Shown here: piece by piece, positions 25,654 to 35,000 of the stretch | Layout of the letters: each line of letters starts with the position of its first letter | How positions within the stretch are numbered: position 1 is the stretch's first letter | DNA from: Cytobacillus purgationiresistens | GTDB lineage: Bacteria; Bacillota; Bacilli; Bacillales; Cytobacillaceae | Length of the DNA: 64,000 nt | Assembly: GCF_030813235.1 (NCBI RefSeq) | Contig: NZ_JAUSUB010000001.1 | Coordinates: 62,001-126,000 of the forward strand | Direction: 5' to 3' | Program-made: the position numbers and the translations under genes | Notes under the pieces: generated by a model | Told to the model about the DNA's origin: nothing | Databases searched by the model: none | What the model saw: the letters and a program-made list of their open reading frames with translations, nothing else

Positions 25654-26400
25654 TCAAAAATCGAATAGAATAGATGGAATATCTTCTGAATGGACGATTA
25701 AATCAGAGACGGTTACAACTGTATATTGATGTTTTTTTAAGTGTTCTAGAATCGATTTTAATGCCGAGATTGTTTGGGTGCGATCGCCGCCAGAATCATG
25801 TAACAAGACGATATCACCAGGTCTCACGTTTGAAATCACATGGTTCACAATTTTTTTACTGCCTGGATTACTCCAATCCATTGGATCTTGATGCCATGAC
25901 CACATAATAACAAGATAATCCTTTTTTACAGCGGTATTGATAATGGAATCATTGTACAATCCTCCTACTGGACGATAAAGAACAGGGCGATAACCTGTTA
26001 CTTTTTCTATTAAATTGTTGGTTGAGTCCAGTTCAGCTGAAAGCGTTTTTTCTGAAATAGAGGCATTATAAATGTGATTATAAGTATGATTTCCTATTTC
26101 GTGGCCTTCCTTTGCGATCCGTTTTAAAATATCGGGATGTTCTTCAGCTTTGTTACCAGAAACAAAAAAGGTCGCTTTTGCATTATATTGGGCTAATAGA
26201 TCCAAAATTTCAGGTGTGTAAATCGGATCAGGTCCATCATCAAAGGTAATAGAAATGACCTTTTTATTCATATTTTTAAAATCCCAGATCACATTGCCAG
26301 TTTGTTCATAAAATTCTCGATCTCTTACTAGGGGGGCTGCATTTGTAATTAGTGGAAAGACACAAAAAAGTAACAGAAATAAGAAAAAGCATTTTTTCAT
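25654..26400 (-). CDS. polysaccharide deacetylase family protein (exported, NodB domain)
   Basis: 248 residues with an N-terminal signal peptide (KKCFFLFLLLFCVFPLITNA). The NodB domain follows: motif 1 SITFDDGPDPIYTPEIL (catalytic base and metal aspartate), motif 2 GHEIGNHTYNHIYN (metal histidines), motif 3 LYRPVGGLYN, motif 4 WSWHQDPMDW and motif 5 VLLHDSGGDRTQTISAL. The enzyme should remove N-acetyl groups from peptidoglycan or a related glycan outside the membrane; the PdaA-like group is the nearest I can name. GAGGTGAACGAAG before ATG 26400 is a good ribosome site. A short series of AAAAATC repeats lies just past its stop. Confidence 0.88.
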   Translation of the reverse strand: MKKCFFLFLLLFCVFPLITNAAPLVRDREFYEQTGNVIWDFKNMNKKVISITFDDGPDPIYTPEILDLLAQYNAKATFFVSGNKAEEHPDILKRIAKEGHEIGNHTYNHIYNASISEKTLSAELDSTNNLIEKVTGYRPVLYRPVGGLYNDSIINTAVKKDYLVIMWSWHQDPMDWSNPGSKKIVNHVISNVRPGDIVLLHDSGGDRTQTISALKSILEHLKKHQYTVVTVSDLIVHSEDIPSILFDF

Positions 26401-26548
26401 CTTCGTTCACCTCTATTGTTGAATGAAATTAGTTTATGTAAATATACAAAAAACACTCTCGGGCAAAGAAGAAAAAATTTTGAGGGATAATTATTCTGTT
26501 ATTTTCCAAATAATAGAATTTCTTCTGATTTTTAATGGAGGGTGTAGT

Positions 26549-26913
26549 ATGTCTGATCAATCTCTATATGAAAAAATAGGCAGAGAAGCGGCAATTAATA
26601 AGGTTGTTGATTACTTTACAATGAGCTCGTAATAAAAGATGAGACAGTTAATCATTTTTTGGCACAAACTGATATGGAAAAACAAAGACGGCATCAAACA
26701 AAGTTTATTAGCTTTGCTCATGGAGGTCCAAATCAATATAATGGCCGTTCAATGGCAAAGGTACATGAGGAGATGAACATTCAGCCAGAACAATTTGATA
26801 CGATTGCTAAACACCTACACGATGCACTTGCCCACCATGCAGTAGACGAACAAGATATCAATGCTGCGATAAAAAAGGTAGCTTCATTAAAAGGTGATAA
26901 TATTTATAAATGA
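26549..26913 (+). pseudogene. group I truncated haemoglobin, one-base deletion
   Basis: From ATG 26549 (GGAGGG upstream) the frame reads SLYEKIGREAAINKVVDYF and ends in a stop. In the next frame the family sequence continues NELVIKDETVNHFLAQTDME, KQRRHQTKFISFAHGGPNQY, HEEMNIQPEQFDTIAKHLHD and DINAAIKKVASLKGDNIYK. Adding one T in the run near 26617 (YF-Y-NEL) gives an unbroken globin of about 121 residues with the proximal histidine region intact. Truncated globins bind oxygen or nitric oxide. One missing base in a T-run is also what a sequencing error would look like. Confidence 0.85.
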
Positions 26914-27045
26914 AGAATAATTGGTGATAAGTTTGATTATTTTTCGAAAACGAAAACGCATTTAATAATCATAGTAAGATTGAAACTTCGTTGTTTTTTG
27001 AAATTAATCTACAGAGGGTACCAGAAAAGTGCATCTCCCAATGCT

Positions 27046-27075
27046 ACCACTTTTATTCTAAGGAAGTGGTTTTTT
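27046..27075 (+). terminator. rho-independent terminator
   Basis: ACCACTT and AAGTGGT pair with a loop of about 11 bases and are followed by TTTTTT, 130 bases past the globin frame. Confidence 0.7.
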
Positions 27076-27171
27076 GTTGATAAATGACTTATATCCATCT
27101 TTCATCCAATTATTATAAAAGAGAAAAACATTACTAATTCTACCAAAATAAATAAGATTGAAAATGCTCAT

Positions 27172-28247
27172 ATGCAGTTGTTTGAGTATGCAGGATACAA
27201 TAATAATGAAATAAGAAAAGGGATGAAGCTAGCTTCCGATGAATTTATTCAGGCAGGTGTAACGAGTATTCATGATGCTGGCGCATATGGAGACGGTGCT
27301 GAATCACTTCGTATCATGCAGCAAGCAGTCCATGCGAGCGAAATAAAAGTAAGGGTTTATGCAATCATCGGCTCTCTAACAAACTCACATGAATTTGTTA
27401 ATCGAGTAGTGAAGGCAGGTCCTATTACAGGACTTGGTGATAATCGTTTTAAAATTGGTCCTGCAAAATTATTCACAGATGGAAGCAGTACTGGACCTAC
27501 CATTGCTACACGAGAACCTTATTCTCATAATAAAAATGATTGCGGTATCCTTTATTATAGTCAGGGAGAATTAAATGCAATCCTTGGTGAAGCGCATAAA
27601 AAAGGCTTTCAGATTACTGCTCATGCGCAAGGAGATAAGGCGGTAGAAATGATCTTAGATTGTATTGAACATGCTTTGGAGGAGCAGCCACGTAAAAATC
27701 ACCGTCATCGGATTGAACATGCCGGGATTGCTTCACCCGATTTACAGGATCGAATTAAGAAACTTGGCGTTGTACCGATTCCTAATCCGCATTTATTTAT
27801 GTCAATGGTGATAGTTATAAGAAGTATTATGGTGAACGTGTAAATAATATGTACCCTGCAAGGGATTATATCGATAGGGGAATTGTAGCAGCATTCGGAT
27901 CTGATGCACCAGTTACTTTCTTAAATCCTTTATTGGGTATACATGCTGCAGTAAATAGAATATCTGTAAAAGGAGATTCAATTGGGGTAAACCAAAGGAT
28001 TGATGTGATGGAAGCGATAAAAGCTTATACATGGAATGGGGCATTTGCAAGCTTTGAGGAAAGTCAAAAGGGGAGTATTGAAGTCGGTAAATTAGCTGAT
28101 CTTGTAATACTAAATGATAGCATCTTACAAGCAGATAAATCGGCAATAAAGGAGATGAATGTAGAATTTACAATGATTAATGGCGATGTGTTATATAATA
28201 GACATGAAGTTTATAAAAATAGGGAGACAAATAAAGCAGTCAATTGA
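27172..28247 (+). pseudogene. amidohydrolase 3 family protein (YtcJ-like), truncated and frameshifted
   Basis: The frame from 27172 matches the central part of amidohydrolase-3 proteins: SDEFIQAGVTSIHDAGAYGD, FKIGPAKLFTDGSSTGPTIA, GFQITAHAQGDKAVEMILDC and HRHRIEHAGIASPDLQDRIK. It breaks near 27791-27806 and resumes as NGDSYKKYYGERVNNMYPAR, RGIVAAFGSDAPVTFLNPLL and GAFASFEESQKGSIEVGKLA, ending at 28247. The first 150-170 residues of the usual 530 or so, including the N-terminal metal-binding histidines, are missing and no ribosome site precedes the frame. The gene is dead at the 5' end irrespective of the frameshift. Confidence 0.85.
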
Positions 28248-28451
28248 TCTTTTTTATAAACCTATCTGATTTATCGTTTCTTTGTATCCCGATTAACTGC
28301 TTGTCAAATACTGCCTGCGAGTGAAGAATAATACAAAAGGGAAGACTTTAAAAATTTCCTGTAAAAGCTTTAGGCAGCCCAATATAGGAAAATATTTGCT
28401 TCCTAAACCAAGTATTGTTATAATGTTTATGAATTTAATAGGGAAATTTAT

Positions 28452-28544
28452 CCACTAGGGGTGCCTTTTACTAAGGCTGAGATTAAAGTGAAACTTTAAG
28501 ACTCTTAGAACCTGATCTGGTTTATACCAGCGTAGGGAAGTGGT
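28452..28544 (+). ncRNA. TPP riboswitch (THI element)
   Basis: Conserved segments appear in order: AGGGGTGCC, the CTGAGA box (GGCTGAGATTAAAG), ACTCTTAGAACCTGATCTGG and the 3' segment ACCAGCGTAGGGAAGTGG. The closing stem P1 is CCACT (28452-28456) with AGTGG (28539-28543). It lies 125 bases before tenA and the thiO-S-G-F genes. It should bind thiamine pyrophosphate and cause termination at the hairpin 39 bases downstream. Confidence 0.95.
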
Positions 28545-28582
28545 GTATCTGGATCATTCACGTTTAATGATGTTGCCAATAC

Positions 28583-28616
28583 AACCACTTTCTGATTATA
28601 GAAAGTGGTTTTTTTA
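28583..28616 (+). terminator. riboswitch-controlled terminator
   Basis: AACCACTTTC (28583-28592) and GAAAGTGGTT (28601-28610) form a perfect 10-base stem followed by a T-run. The left arm also complements AAGTGGT at 28538-28544 in the riboswitch P1 strand, so P1 formation (TPP bound) and antiterminator pairing (TPP absent) are mutually exclusive. Confidence 0.9.
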
Positions 28617-28668
28617 TTGTTTAACATCTGTCTATTGATTAAAAAATTTATAAAAGGGAGATCGAAAA

Positions 28669-29361
28669 ATGACTACATCTTTTACCCAGCAAATCAGAAA
28701 AGAAGCGAATGAAATATGGATTGCCAATTTTAATCACCCGTTTGTTAAAGGGATTGCTAACGGAGATTTACCATTGGAGAACTTCCGTTATTATGTTTTG
28801 CAAGATTCATATTATCTTTCACATTTTGCCCGTGTACAAGCAATTGGCGCCGCAAGAGCAAATGATATATACACGACATCAAGAATGGCTGCACATGCGC
28901 AAGGGACATATGAAGCGGAATTAGGCTTACATGAAAAGTTTATGAGCTTATTAAATATTTCTAATGAAGAAATAGCGAAGTTTGATCCAGCACCAACTGC
29001 CTATGCTTATACTTCACACTTATACAGAGTAGCTGACTCTGGAAGTATAGGTGAAATTATTGCTGCCTTATTGCCGTGCTATTGGATTTATTATGATATT
29101 GGTCAAAACTTTCAAGGAGCGGAACCCGATGAACCAATTTACCAAGAGTGGATTGATGCGTATGGTGGAGAATGGTTTGGTGATTTGGTTAAGGAACAAA
29201 TTGAACGACTAGATGCATTAGCAGAGAAGATGTCTGAGGATGAGAGGGCAAGGATGAAAAAGCATTTTATTATTAGTTGCCAGTATGAGCTTCAGTTTTG
29301 GGAAATGGCTTACAAATTAGAGGATTGGTCAGTGAAATTGAATAAAACAATTTTGCTATAA
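28669..29361 (+). CDS. tenA: thiaminase II / aminopyrimidine aminohydrolase TenA
   Basis: 230 residues, as usual for TenA. Visible marks are HPFVKGIANGDLPLENFRYY and VLQDSYYLSHFARVQAIGAA near the N-terminus, ALLPCYWIYYDIGQ with the active-site cysteine near 135, and the C-terminal HFIISCQYELQFWEMAYK with the catalytic glutamate. The enzyme salvages degraded thiamine by converting aminopyrimidines to HMP. It is the first gene of the thiamine operon, directly after a TPP riboswitch and its terminator. AAAGGGAGATC precedes ATG 28669. Confidence 0.95.
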   Translation: MTTSFTQQIRKEANEIWIANFNHPFVKGIANGDLPLENFRYYVLQDSYYLSHFARVQAIGAARANDIYTTSRMAAHAQGTYEAELGLHEKFMSLLNISNEEIAKFDPAPTAYAYTSHLYRVADSGSIGEIIAALLPCYWIYYDIGQNFQGAEPDEPIYQEWIDAYGGEWFGDLVKEQIERLDALAEKMSEDERARMKKHFIISCQYELQFWEMAYKLEDWSVKLNKTILL

Positions 29362-29363
29362 AA

Positions 29364-29981
29364 ATGGCAAAGCAATTGCATCTTATTTCTGACGGAAAGC
29401 TGTCACTAGCAGCCTTTGCGGACATAGCTGGTAGGGTCGTATCATTTGTGGATTTTATTCATTTGCGGGAAAAAGAGGTGTCTTCTTTGGAATTATACCA
29501 TGGCGTACAGTTACTGCTAAATAAAGGAGTTCCCTCACAGAAAATAATCATCAATGATCGAGTCGATGTTGCCTCAGTTTTTGGAACAGGTATACAGCTT
29601 GCCTTTCATAGCTTGCCTACATTTATCGTAAAGAAGTATTATCCTGACATTCTTGTTGGCCGCTCCATTCATTCAGTTGAAGAGGCAATTGAAGCGGAAA
29701 AACAAGGAGCGGATCTTGTGATTTATGGTCATGTATATATGACAAGCTCGAAGAAGGACCTCCCACCCAAAGGAATAACAAATATAGCAATCATCAAGAA
29801 AAAAACAGACATTCCATTAATTGCGATCGGAGGAATTACTCCTGATAATGTTTCGGAAGTATTAAATATGGGTGCCGATGGAATAGCAGTAATGTCAGGA
29901 ATTCTCCATGCAGAAAATCCTTTTCAGGCTGCAGAGTGTTATGCGAAAAAACTAATTCAAGGTGGGAAGGCGTATGAGTAA
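29364..29981 (+). CDS. tenI: thiazole tautomerase TenI
   Basis: 205 residues, ThiE-like TIM-barrel fold. Motifs include FVDFIHLREKEVSSLELYHG, KIIINDRVDVASVFGTGIQL and DLVIYGHVYMTSSKKDLPPK. IPLIAIGGITPDNVSEVLNM follows, then GADGIAVMSGIL. The position between tenA and thiO and the TSSK-type variation of the ThiE active site support TenI over thiamine-phosphate synthase; TenI aromatises the ThiG product. The start lies two bases after the tenA stop with no clear ribosome site, so translation is probably coupled. A true ThiE role cannot be fully excluded by eye. Confidence 0.85.
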   Translation: MAKQLHLISDGKLSLAAFADIAGRVVSFVDFIHLREKEVSSLELYHGVQLLLNKGVPSQKIIINDRVDVASVFGTGIQLAFHSLPTFIVKKYYPDILVGRSIHSVEEAIEAEKQGADLVIYGHVYMTSSKKDLPPKGITNIAIIKKKTDIPLIAIGGITPDNVSEVLNMGADGIAVMSGILHAENPFQAAECYAKKLIQGGKAYE

Positions 29982-31125
29982 AGTCTATGATGTCATTGTT
30001 GTTGGGGGAGGAATTAATGGAAGCTCCATTGCCTTCCATTTAGCCAAAAGAGGATATAAAGTCACTGTTATTGAGCAGGGGAAAATAGCCGGTAAGGCTT
30101 CCGGTGCTGCTGCAGGTATCCTGGGTGCACAAACTGAATTAACGGAGGACGGACCGTTATTTCAATTAGCTCGCCAAAGCAGAGCGATGTTTCCTGATAT
30201 TATCAATGAATTAGAAGAGCTATCAGGTGTTCAAATTGGCTATCAATCAAGAGGAGTTTATAAAGTCGCTTCTACAGAAAACCATGCTCAAAAGCTTAAA
30301 ACATTAGTCCATTTACAAACAAATGCTGGTGAAAAGGCTGAATGGCTGAATATAGAAGAATTAAAGAGGCGGGAGTCTGCTATATCAAACACTTTATTAG
30401 GGGCAATGTACATTCCAGAGGATGGCCAGGTTCAAGCATATGAATTCTCTCTTGCGTTTGCGAGAGCAGCCATGACTCTCGGTGCTGAGTTTTATGAATA
30501 TACAAGCGTGCATGATTTCCTTATTAAGGATGAGAAAGTGCAGGGAGTTCAAACAAGTCAAGGTGATTTATTATCAGATTCAGTTATTGTGGCTGCAGGA
30601 GCGTGGAGCAGTTTGCTGCTCGAAAAAACCGGTTTAACTTTGCCGGTTTTTCCAGTAAAGGGTGAATGTTTTTCAGTTATCTCTCAAAAGCAGCTAGTAA
30701 AGGCTACAATCTTTTCAGATGATTGTTATATTGTTCCGAAGAAGTCTGGGAGATTGATAGTTGGAGCCACAGTTAAACCAAATACTTTCGATGAAAAAGT
30801 ATCCTTCGGTGGAATCTCTGCATTAATGGAAAAAGCTATAAGGCTTTTGCCGGATATCGCTAATGCAGAATGGGTGAATGCATGGGCAGGAATTCGGCCA
30901 ATTTCAGGAGACGGACTGCCTTTCTTAGGTGAACATCCTAATTATAAGCAATTGTATATTGCCACAGGACATTTCAGAAACGGGATTCTCCTTGCTCCTG
31001 TTACTGGAAAGTTAATCGCGGACTATATAGATGGGAATAGGCTGGATATAAAATCTTTCGACCTGTCTCGCATAAACTCCAAATTCACGAGTATTAAGGA
31101 GGGAGCAGATGAATTTAGTCGTTAA
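29974..31125 (+). CDS. thiO: glycine oxidase ThiO
   Basis: 383 residues, an FAD-dependent oxidase. The dinucleotide-binding motif is DVIVVGGGINGSSIAFHLAK near the N-terminus, followed by KASGAAAGILGAQTEL. The oxidase signature LSDSVIVAAGAWSSLLLEKT is in the middle, and the C-terminal FAD contacts are AGIRPISGDGLPFLG and ATGHFRNGILLAPVTGKLI. It oxidises glycine to dehydroglycine for thiazole synthesis. ATG 29974, with AAGGTGG upstream, overlaps the tenI stop; an in-frame GTG at 29962 overlaps the ribosome site. It also overlaps thiS at its 3' end. Confidence 0.95.
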   Translation: MSKVYDVIVVGGGINGSSIAFHLAKRGYKVTVIEQGKIAGKASGAAAGILGAQTELTEDGPLFQLARQSRAMFPDIINELEELSGVQIGYQSRGVYKVASTENHAQKLKTLVHLQTNAGEKAEWLNIEELKRRESAISNTLLGAMYIPEDGQVQAYEFSLAFARAAMTLGAEFYEYTSVHDFLIKDEKVQGVQTSQGDLLSDSVIVAAGAWSSLLLEKTGLTLPVFPVKGECFSVISQKQLVKATIFSDDCYIVPKKSGRLIVGATVKPNTFDEKVSFGGISALMEKAIRLLPDIANAEWVNAWAGIRPISGDGLPFLGEHPNYKQLYIATGHFRNGILLAPVTGKLIADYIDGNRLDIKSFDLSRINSKFTSIKEGADEFSR

Positions 31126-31312
31126 CGGAAATGATGTAAATATCCCAGATTCAGTCCAAACCGTATTAGCGTTATTGAACCATTTCCAATTAGAGAATAA
31201 GATTGTCATCGTTGAAATCAATCATTCTATTATTAATAAATCTTTATATGAAGAAACTAATATTTCTGATGGTGACCATATTGAAATCGTTCACTTTGTA
31301 GGAGGAGGATAA
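31109..31312 (+). CDS. thiS: sulfur carrier protein ThiS
   Basis: 67 residues with the ubiquitin-like fold length and the C-terminal double glycine ([10 protein letters not shown]) that is adenylated by ThiF and thiocarboxylated. The start ATG 31109, after AAGGAGG, lies inside the end of thiO. It donates sulfur to ThiG. Confidence 0.95.
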   Translation: MNLVVNGNDVNIPDSVQTVLALLNHFQLENKIVIVEINHSIINKSLYEETNISDGDHIEIVHFVGGG

Positions 31313-31313
31313 G

Positions 31314-32084
31314 ATGTTGAATATCGGTCCACATAAATTTCAGTCAAGGTTGTTGCTCGGAACCGGAAAATATCCAAACATGGAAATTCAAAAAAAAGCG
31401 GTAGAGACTTCAGCAACAGAAGTGCTAACATTTGCAGTCCGCCGCATGAACATTTTTCATGCAAACCAGCCCAATTTTCTCGAAAAGCTGGATTTAAAAA
31501 AATATAAACTGTTACCGAATACTGCTGGAGCAAAAACTGCTGCAGAAGCTGTCAGAATCGCCAGGCTTGCTAGGGCATCTGGACTTTGCGATATGATCAA
31601 GGTTGAAGTCATTGGCTGTGATAAAACGCTTCTCCCAGACCCAATCGAAACACTCAAAGCATCGGAAATACTATTAGAAGAAGGTTTTATCGTTCTTCCA
31701 TACACTTCAGATGATGTAGTATTAGCAAGAAAACTGGAGGAATTGGGCTGTCATGCTGTGATGCCGTGTGCCTCTCCAATCGGTTCTGGGCAAGGCATTA
31801 TTAATCCGCTAAACCTCCAGTTTATAATCGAACATGCTTCTGTACCGATCATCGTTGATGCAGGAGTAGGGGGACCAGCGGATGCGGCTTTGGCGATGGA
31901 ACTGGGAGCTGATGGCGTATTATTAAATACTGCTGTATCTTCAGCAAAAAACCCTGTAAAAATGGCGAAAGCAATGAAACAAGCAGTTGAAGCAGGACGA
32001 CTAGGATATGAAGCTGGGAGAATATCCAAGAAACAATATGCAATGGCAAGCAGTCCTGGGGAAGGAATGTCTCAAAGTGAGTGA
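31314..32084 (+). CDS. thiG: thiazole synthase ThiG
   Basis: 256 residues, the normal length. Landmarks are [54 protein letters not shown], and [20 protein letters not shown] with the Schiff-base lysine in [27 protein letters not shown] and [20 protein letters not shown] follow, then [19 protein letters not shown]. It forms the thiazole phosphate from deoxyxylulose phosphate, dehydroglycine and ThiS thiocarboxylate. The start follows the thiS stop by one base with GGAGGAGG inside thiS; its end overlaps thiF by 8 bases. Confidence 0.96.
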   Translation: MLNIGPHKFQSRLLLGTGKYPNMEIQKKAVETSATEVLTFAVRRMNIFHANQPNFLEKLDLKKYKLLPNTAGAKTAAEAVRIARLARASGLCDMIKVEVIGCDKTLLPDPIETLKASEILLEEGFIVLPYTSDDVVLARKLEELGCHAVMPCASPIGSGQGIINPLNLQFIIEHASVPIIVDAGVGGPADAALAMELGADGVLLNTAVSSAKNPVKMAKAMKQAVEAGRLGYEAGRISKKQYAMASSPGEGMSQSE

Positions 32085-33096
32085 TCGCTACTCCCGGCAG
32101 ATCCTTTTTTCTCCTATTGGAAAAGAAGGTCAAGCAAAGTTAAAAAACAAACATGTACTTATAGTCGGTGCCGGAGCTTTGGGAGCTGCCAATGCTGAAG
32201 TGCTTGCCCGTGCAGGTGTCGGAAGGATTACGATAGCTGACAGAGATTATGTAGAATGGAGCAACCTTCAGCGGCAACAGCTATATACCGAAGAGGACGC
32301 CAAGCAAAGAATGCCCAAAGCGACGGCAGCTGCCAAACGGTTAAGAAAGATTAATTCCGATGTGGAAATTAGCCCTCATATTCTCGATGTGGGTGTTCAG
32401 GAATTAGAAGCATTAATAACCCATGTTGATTTAATCATAGACGCTGCAGACAATTTTGATATACGCCTAATGATCAATGATCTCGCGCAGAAACGTGAAA
32501 TACCTTGGATTTACGGAGGCTGTGTCGGCAGTTATGGTTTGAGTTTCTCCATCCTCCCAGGATTGTCTCCATGTTTGATGTGTTTGATGGAGACAATCCC
32601 AATAGAGAGAGTGACTTGTGATACAGCCGGTGTAATACAGCCTGCCATTCAAATGGTTGTCTCATATCAAACCTCGGAAGCCTTTAAGATTCTTGTGGAG
32701 GATGATCAGTCCTTAAGGCGCACGCTTGTCTCTTTTGATCTTTGGAAAAACCATCACAGATCTATCGATGTGTCTTCACTGAAAAAACAAGAATGCTTAT
32801 CCTGTGGGAAGAACAGGTCATATCCAAACCTTTCTTATAAGAATCAATTGAAAACAGCTGTGCTTTGCGGCAGAGATACAGTGCAAATACGGCCATCCCA
32901 TTCTCTACCAATCAACCTAAATCATTTAGCTGATTTGATAGGTGATCAAGGAATAAAAGTTGAGCAAAATCCATTTTTACTTTCATTTGCAGTTGAAGAT
33001 GTACGGTTAGTTATTTTTAAGGATGGCAGAGCGCTTGTTCATGGAGTGACAGATGTTGTTAAAGCTAAATCGCTCTATCACCGTTACCTAGGATAA
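32077..33096 (+). CDS. thiF: ThiS adenylyltransferase ThiF
   Basis: 339 residues. From GTG 32077 it begins [20 protein letters not shown], as ThiF/MoeB proteins do. The ATP-binding loop is [20 protein letters not shown], then [20 protein letters not shown], and [20 protein letters not shown]. Two zinc-type cysteine pairs are CLMCL and CLSCG. The active-site cysteine region is VTCDTAG. It adenylates the ThiS C-terminus. It is the last gene of this operon: unlike the B. subtilis order no thiD follows, and 374 bases without a gene come next. Confidence 0.94.
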   Translation: MSDRYSRQILFSPIGKEGQAKLKNKHVLIVGAGALGAANAEVLARAGVGRITIADRDYVEWSNLQRQQLYTEEDAKQRMPKATAAAKRLRKINSDVEISPHILDVGVQELEALITHVDLIIDAADNFDIRLMINDLAQKREIPWIYGGCVGSYGLSFSILPGLSPCLMCLMETIPIERVTCDTAGVIQPAIQMVVSYQTSEAFKILVEDDQSLRRTLVSFDLWKNHHRSIDVSSLKKQECLSCGKNRSYPNLSYKNQLKTAVLCGRDTVQIRPSHSLPINLNHLADLIGDQGIKVEQNPFLLSFAVEDVRLVIFKDGRALVHGVTDVVKAKSLYHRYLG

Positions 33097-33470
33097 CTTG
33101 GATGCATTGACCTCTGTTTTTTTGTATTAAATTGATAAATGTCTTTTCTAAAGAGGAGAAAAAAAGTAAAATTCTAATACAAATCACTATCTGATTAAGA
33201 GCCTATTAAACAGATATTTGCTATAGCAACAAACTAAGATGTTCATAGACATTACAATGTGAATTCTAACTAACAGGAATGGAATCTTCATATGTCTCTA
33301 CACATAAAAATGTGGTAAGAATCCTATCAAAAATTGGCGAGGTACGATAACCAATCTTTTTCAAAGAAGAGACAGCTTTCCAAAATATTATTCATTTGGG
33401 TATGTTGACTTTAGCAACCTTTGGATTGGTGAAGAGTGAGCTGACAAACTGTTTTAACAAGGAGGACACT
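33097..33470. other. intergenic region, nothing recognised
   Basis: This AT-rich stretch follows thiF. I see neither thiD nor another gene, and no convincing terminator. The frame upstream of ATG 33471 is open for some 75 bases but lacks a ribosome site and family match. Confidence 0.45.
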
Positions 33471-33794
33471 ATGCCAATATATAATAAATTGGTTCGCGAT
33501 CATATCCCACATATCATAGAAAAAACAGGAAAAAAATATACTGCAAAAACACTTGATGATGGAGAATATATAAATGCATTGAAGAACAAAAGTTTAGAAG
33601 AGCTGCAAGAATACTTTAATACAGAAAATCATGCATATGCAATTGAGGAGTTAGCGGATGTGCTTGAAATTATTCACGCCCTCGCGAGGTATCATGGTGC
33701 ATCCAACGACCAACTGGAGGATATACGTTTGCAGAAAGCAAAAAAACGGGGCGGTTTTAATGATAAAATCTATCTGATTGAGGTTGAAGATTAG
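33471..33794 (+). CDS. MazG-like nucleotide pyrophosphohydrolase domain protein
   Basis: 107 residues. The sequence IYNKLVRDHIPHIIEKTGKK followed by FNTENHAYAIEELADVLEII, HALARYHGASND and KKRGGFNDKIYLIEVED is the small phosphoribosyl-ATP-pyrophosphohydrolase-like family; the ExxD of EELADVLE should bind magnesium. Such proteins probably hydrolyse non-standard or excess nucleoside triphosphates. ATG 33471 follows AAGGAGGACACT. It is monocistronic with no obvious partner. Confidence 0.85.
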   Translation: MPIYNKLVRDHIPHIIEKTGKKYTAKTLDDGEYINALKNKSLEELQEYFNTENHAYAIEELADVLEIIHALARYHGASNDQLEDIRLQKAKKRGGFNDKIYLIEVED

Positions 33795-33975
33795 ACAAAA
33801 CTTTTATAAATATGATCACATCACATCAAAAACACAGTTATTTCGTCATCAACTTGGCATGCGCGTTTTCTAGATCTCACCAGAGTATTCTTAATTATAT
33901 TTACTTATTCCCATAATTTCAATTTATGGTAGACTTAAACAGTCATAAGCAAAATACGAACTTGGGGGATATTCT

Positions 33976-34596
33976 ATGAGGAAAATATGGTTTTTACTAC
34001 TTTTAGCAGTCTTTCTCACTGCGTGTTCATCTGATGAAGCAACAAATGGTGAAAAGAAGGAAGAGCCAAAAGTAGCGGAGGCGAAAGCTGAAGAAGAGGA
34101 AAAGGGTGTTGAGGTTGATAAGGGCCTCCTGGATGTTGAAGTGACACTTCCTGCTTCCATGATTGAAGACGAAGAAATCGATTCAGCAATATCTGAGGCG
34201 AAAGAAGACGGCATTAGTGATGTAATTAAAAACGAAGATGGATCAATTACATATAAAATGACTAAAGCCCAACATAAAGAAACAATGAAGGAAATGGAAA
34301 CAAATCTAACTGAGGCTATTCATGAATTGAAGACAAGTGATGATTATACATCCATTAAAGATGTTGCACATAATAAAGATTTTTCAGAATTCACAATGGA
34401 AGTAGAAAAAGAAACATATGAAAATGGTTTCGACAGTCTTGCGACATTTGGATTAGGTTTTGCAGGAATGTACTATCAAATATTTGATGGAGCACAGCCT
34501 GACAACTTTAAGGTTAAAATTTTCGTGAAGGATGAAGCTACACAAGAAATATTTGACGAAATTGTGTATCCTGATGATTTGCAAGAAGATGAATAA
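33976..34596 (+). CDS. putative lipoprotein, unknown function
   Basis: 206 residues with a lipoprotein signal (RKIWFLLLLAVFLTACSSDE, lipobox cysteine at about residue 17) and a Glu/Lys-rich linker (residues 25-48). A folded domain follows that starts VEVTLPASMIEDEEIDSAIS and includes DGSITYKMTKAQHKETMKEM and FGLGFAGMYYQIFDGAQ. Similar lipoproteins of unknown role are common in Bacillus. It should be anchored outside the membrane. GGGGG upstream supports ATG 33976, and a terminator follows immediately. Confidence 0.85.
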   Translation: MRKIWFLLLLAVFLTACSSDEATNGEKKEEPKVAEAKAEEEEKGVEVDKGLLDVEVTLPASMIEDEEIDSAISEAKEDGISDVIKNEDGSITYKMTKAQHKETMKEMETNLTEAIHELKTSDDYTSIKDVAHNKDFSEFTMEVEKETYENGFDSLATFGLGFAGMYYQIFDGAQPDNFKVKIFVKDEATQEIFDEIVYPDDLQEDE

Positions 34597-34603
34597 TGAG
34601 ATG

Positions 34604-34632
34604 AAAGCACCCTGGTTTGGGTGCTTTTTTCT
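34604..34632 (+). terminator. rho-independent terminator
   Basis: AAAGCACCC and GGGTGCTTT form a 9-base stem with a 6-base loop and T-run after the lipoprotein gene. Confidence 0.9.
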
Positions 34633-34752
34633 TTGAAGTATAAACTTTGAATTATTTCATTTCTATTAAGCTGATAAAAATTTGTATTTCACCGTATGAG
34701 GAAGTCAACTTAGTATTTCAATGGAGGCAAGAAATTCTTAGGAGGTTAGCTT

Positions 34753-34931
34753 ATGAAATGTAAAAAATTCGATGTGCATACAATGAAGCTGAATATTATG
34801 ATGATTTAATGAGGGTGACAGACGGGAAATGCACCCCTAATCTCGGCGGCAAATTTTATGATGATTACCCTGGAGGCTCAGGGCTCGGCCGGAAACCCGT
34901 GTTTTCATTCTTACTTGTCAATAAGCGATAA
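34753..34931 (+). pseudogene. possible small frameshifted gene
   Basis: ATG 34753 follows AGGAGGTTAGCTT, a strong ribosome site, but the frame (MKCKKFDVHTMKL) stops after 18 codons. One frame over, a longer run reads CAYNEAEYYDDLMRVTDGKC, TPNLGGKFYDDYPGGSGLGR and KPVFSFLLVNKR before TAA at 34929-34931. The composition is protein-like and could be a 60-residue protein with one indel in the A-run near 34765. I do not recognise a family. Confidence 0.35.
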
Positions 34932-35000
34932 TTATGCCACTATATAACCGTATCATAAATGAGGCCGCATTTTATAGATAACAGTCAGGAGAGAACTGAA

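Noticed and set aside
27000-27076. Possible T-box or other riboswitch before the broken amidohydrolase
   Set aside because: GGGTACC and a terminator are present, but no T-box core or other conserved riboswitch sequence can be seen; an ordinary terminator explains it.
31849-32133. Minus-strand frames opposite thiG
   Set aside because: Antisense to a well-supported gene, with low-complexity composition.
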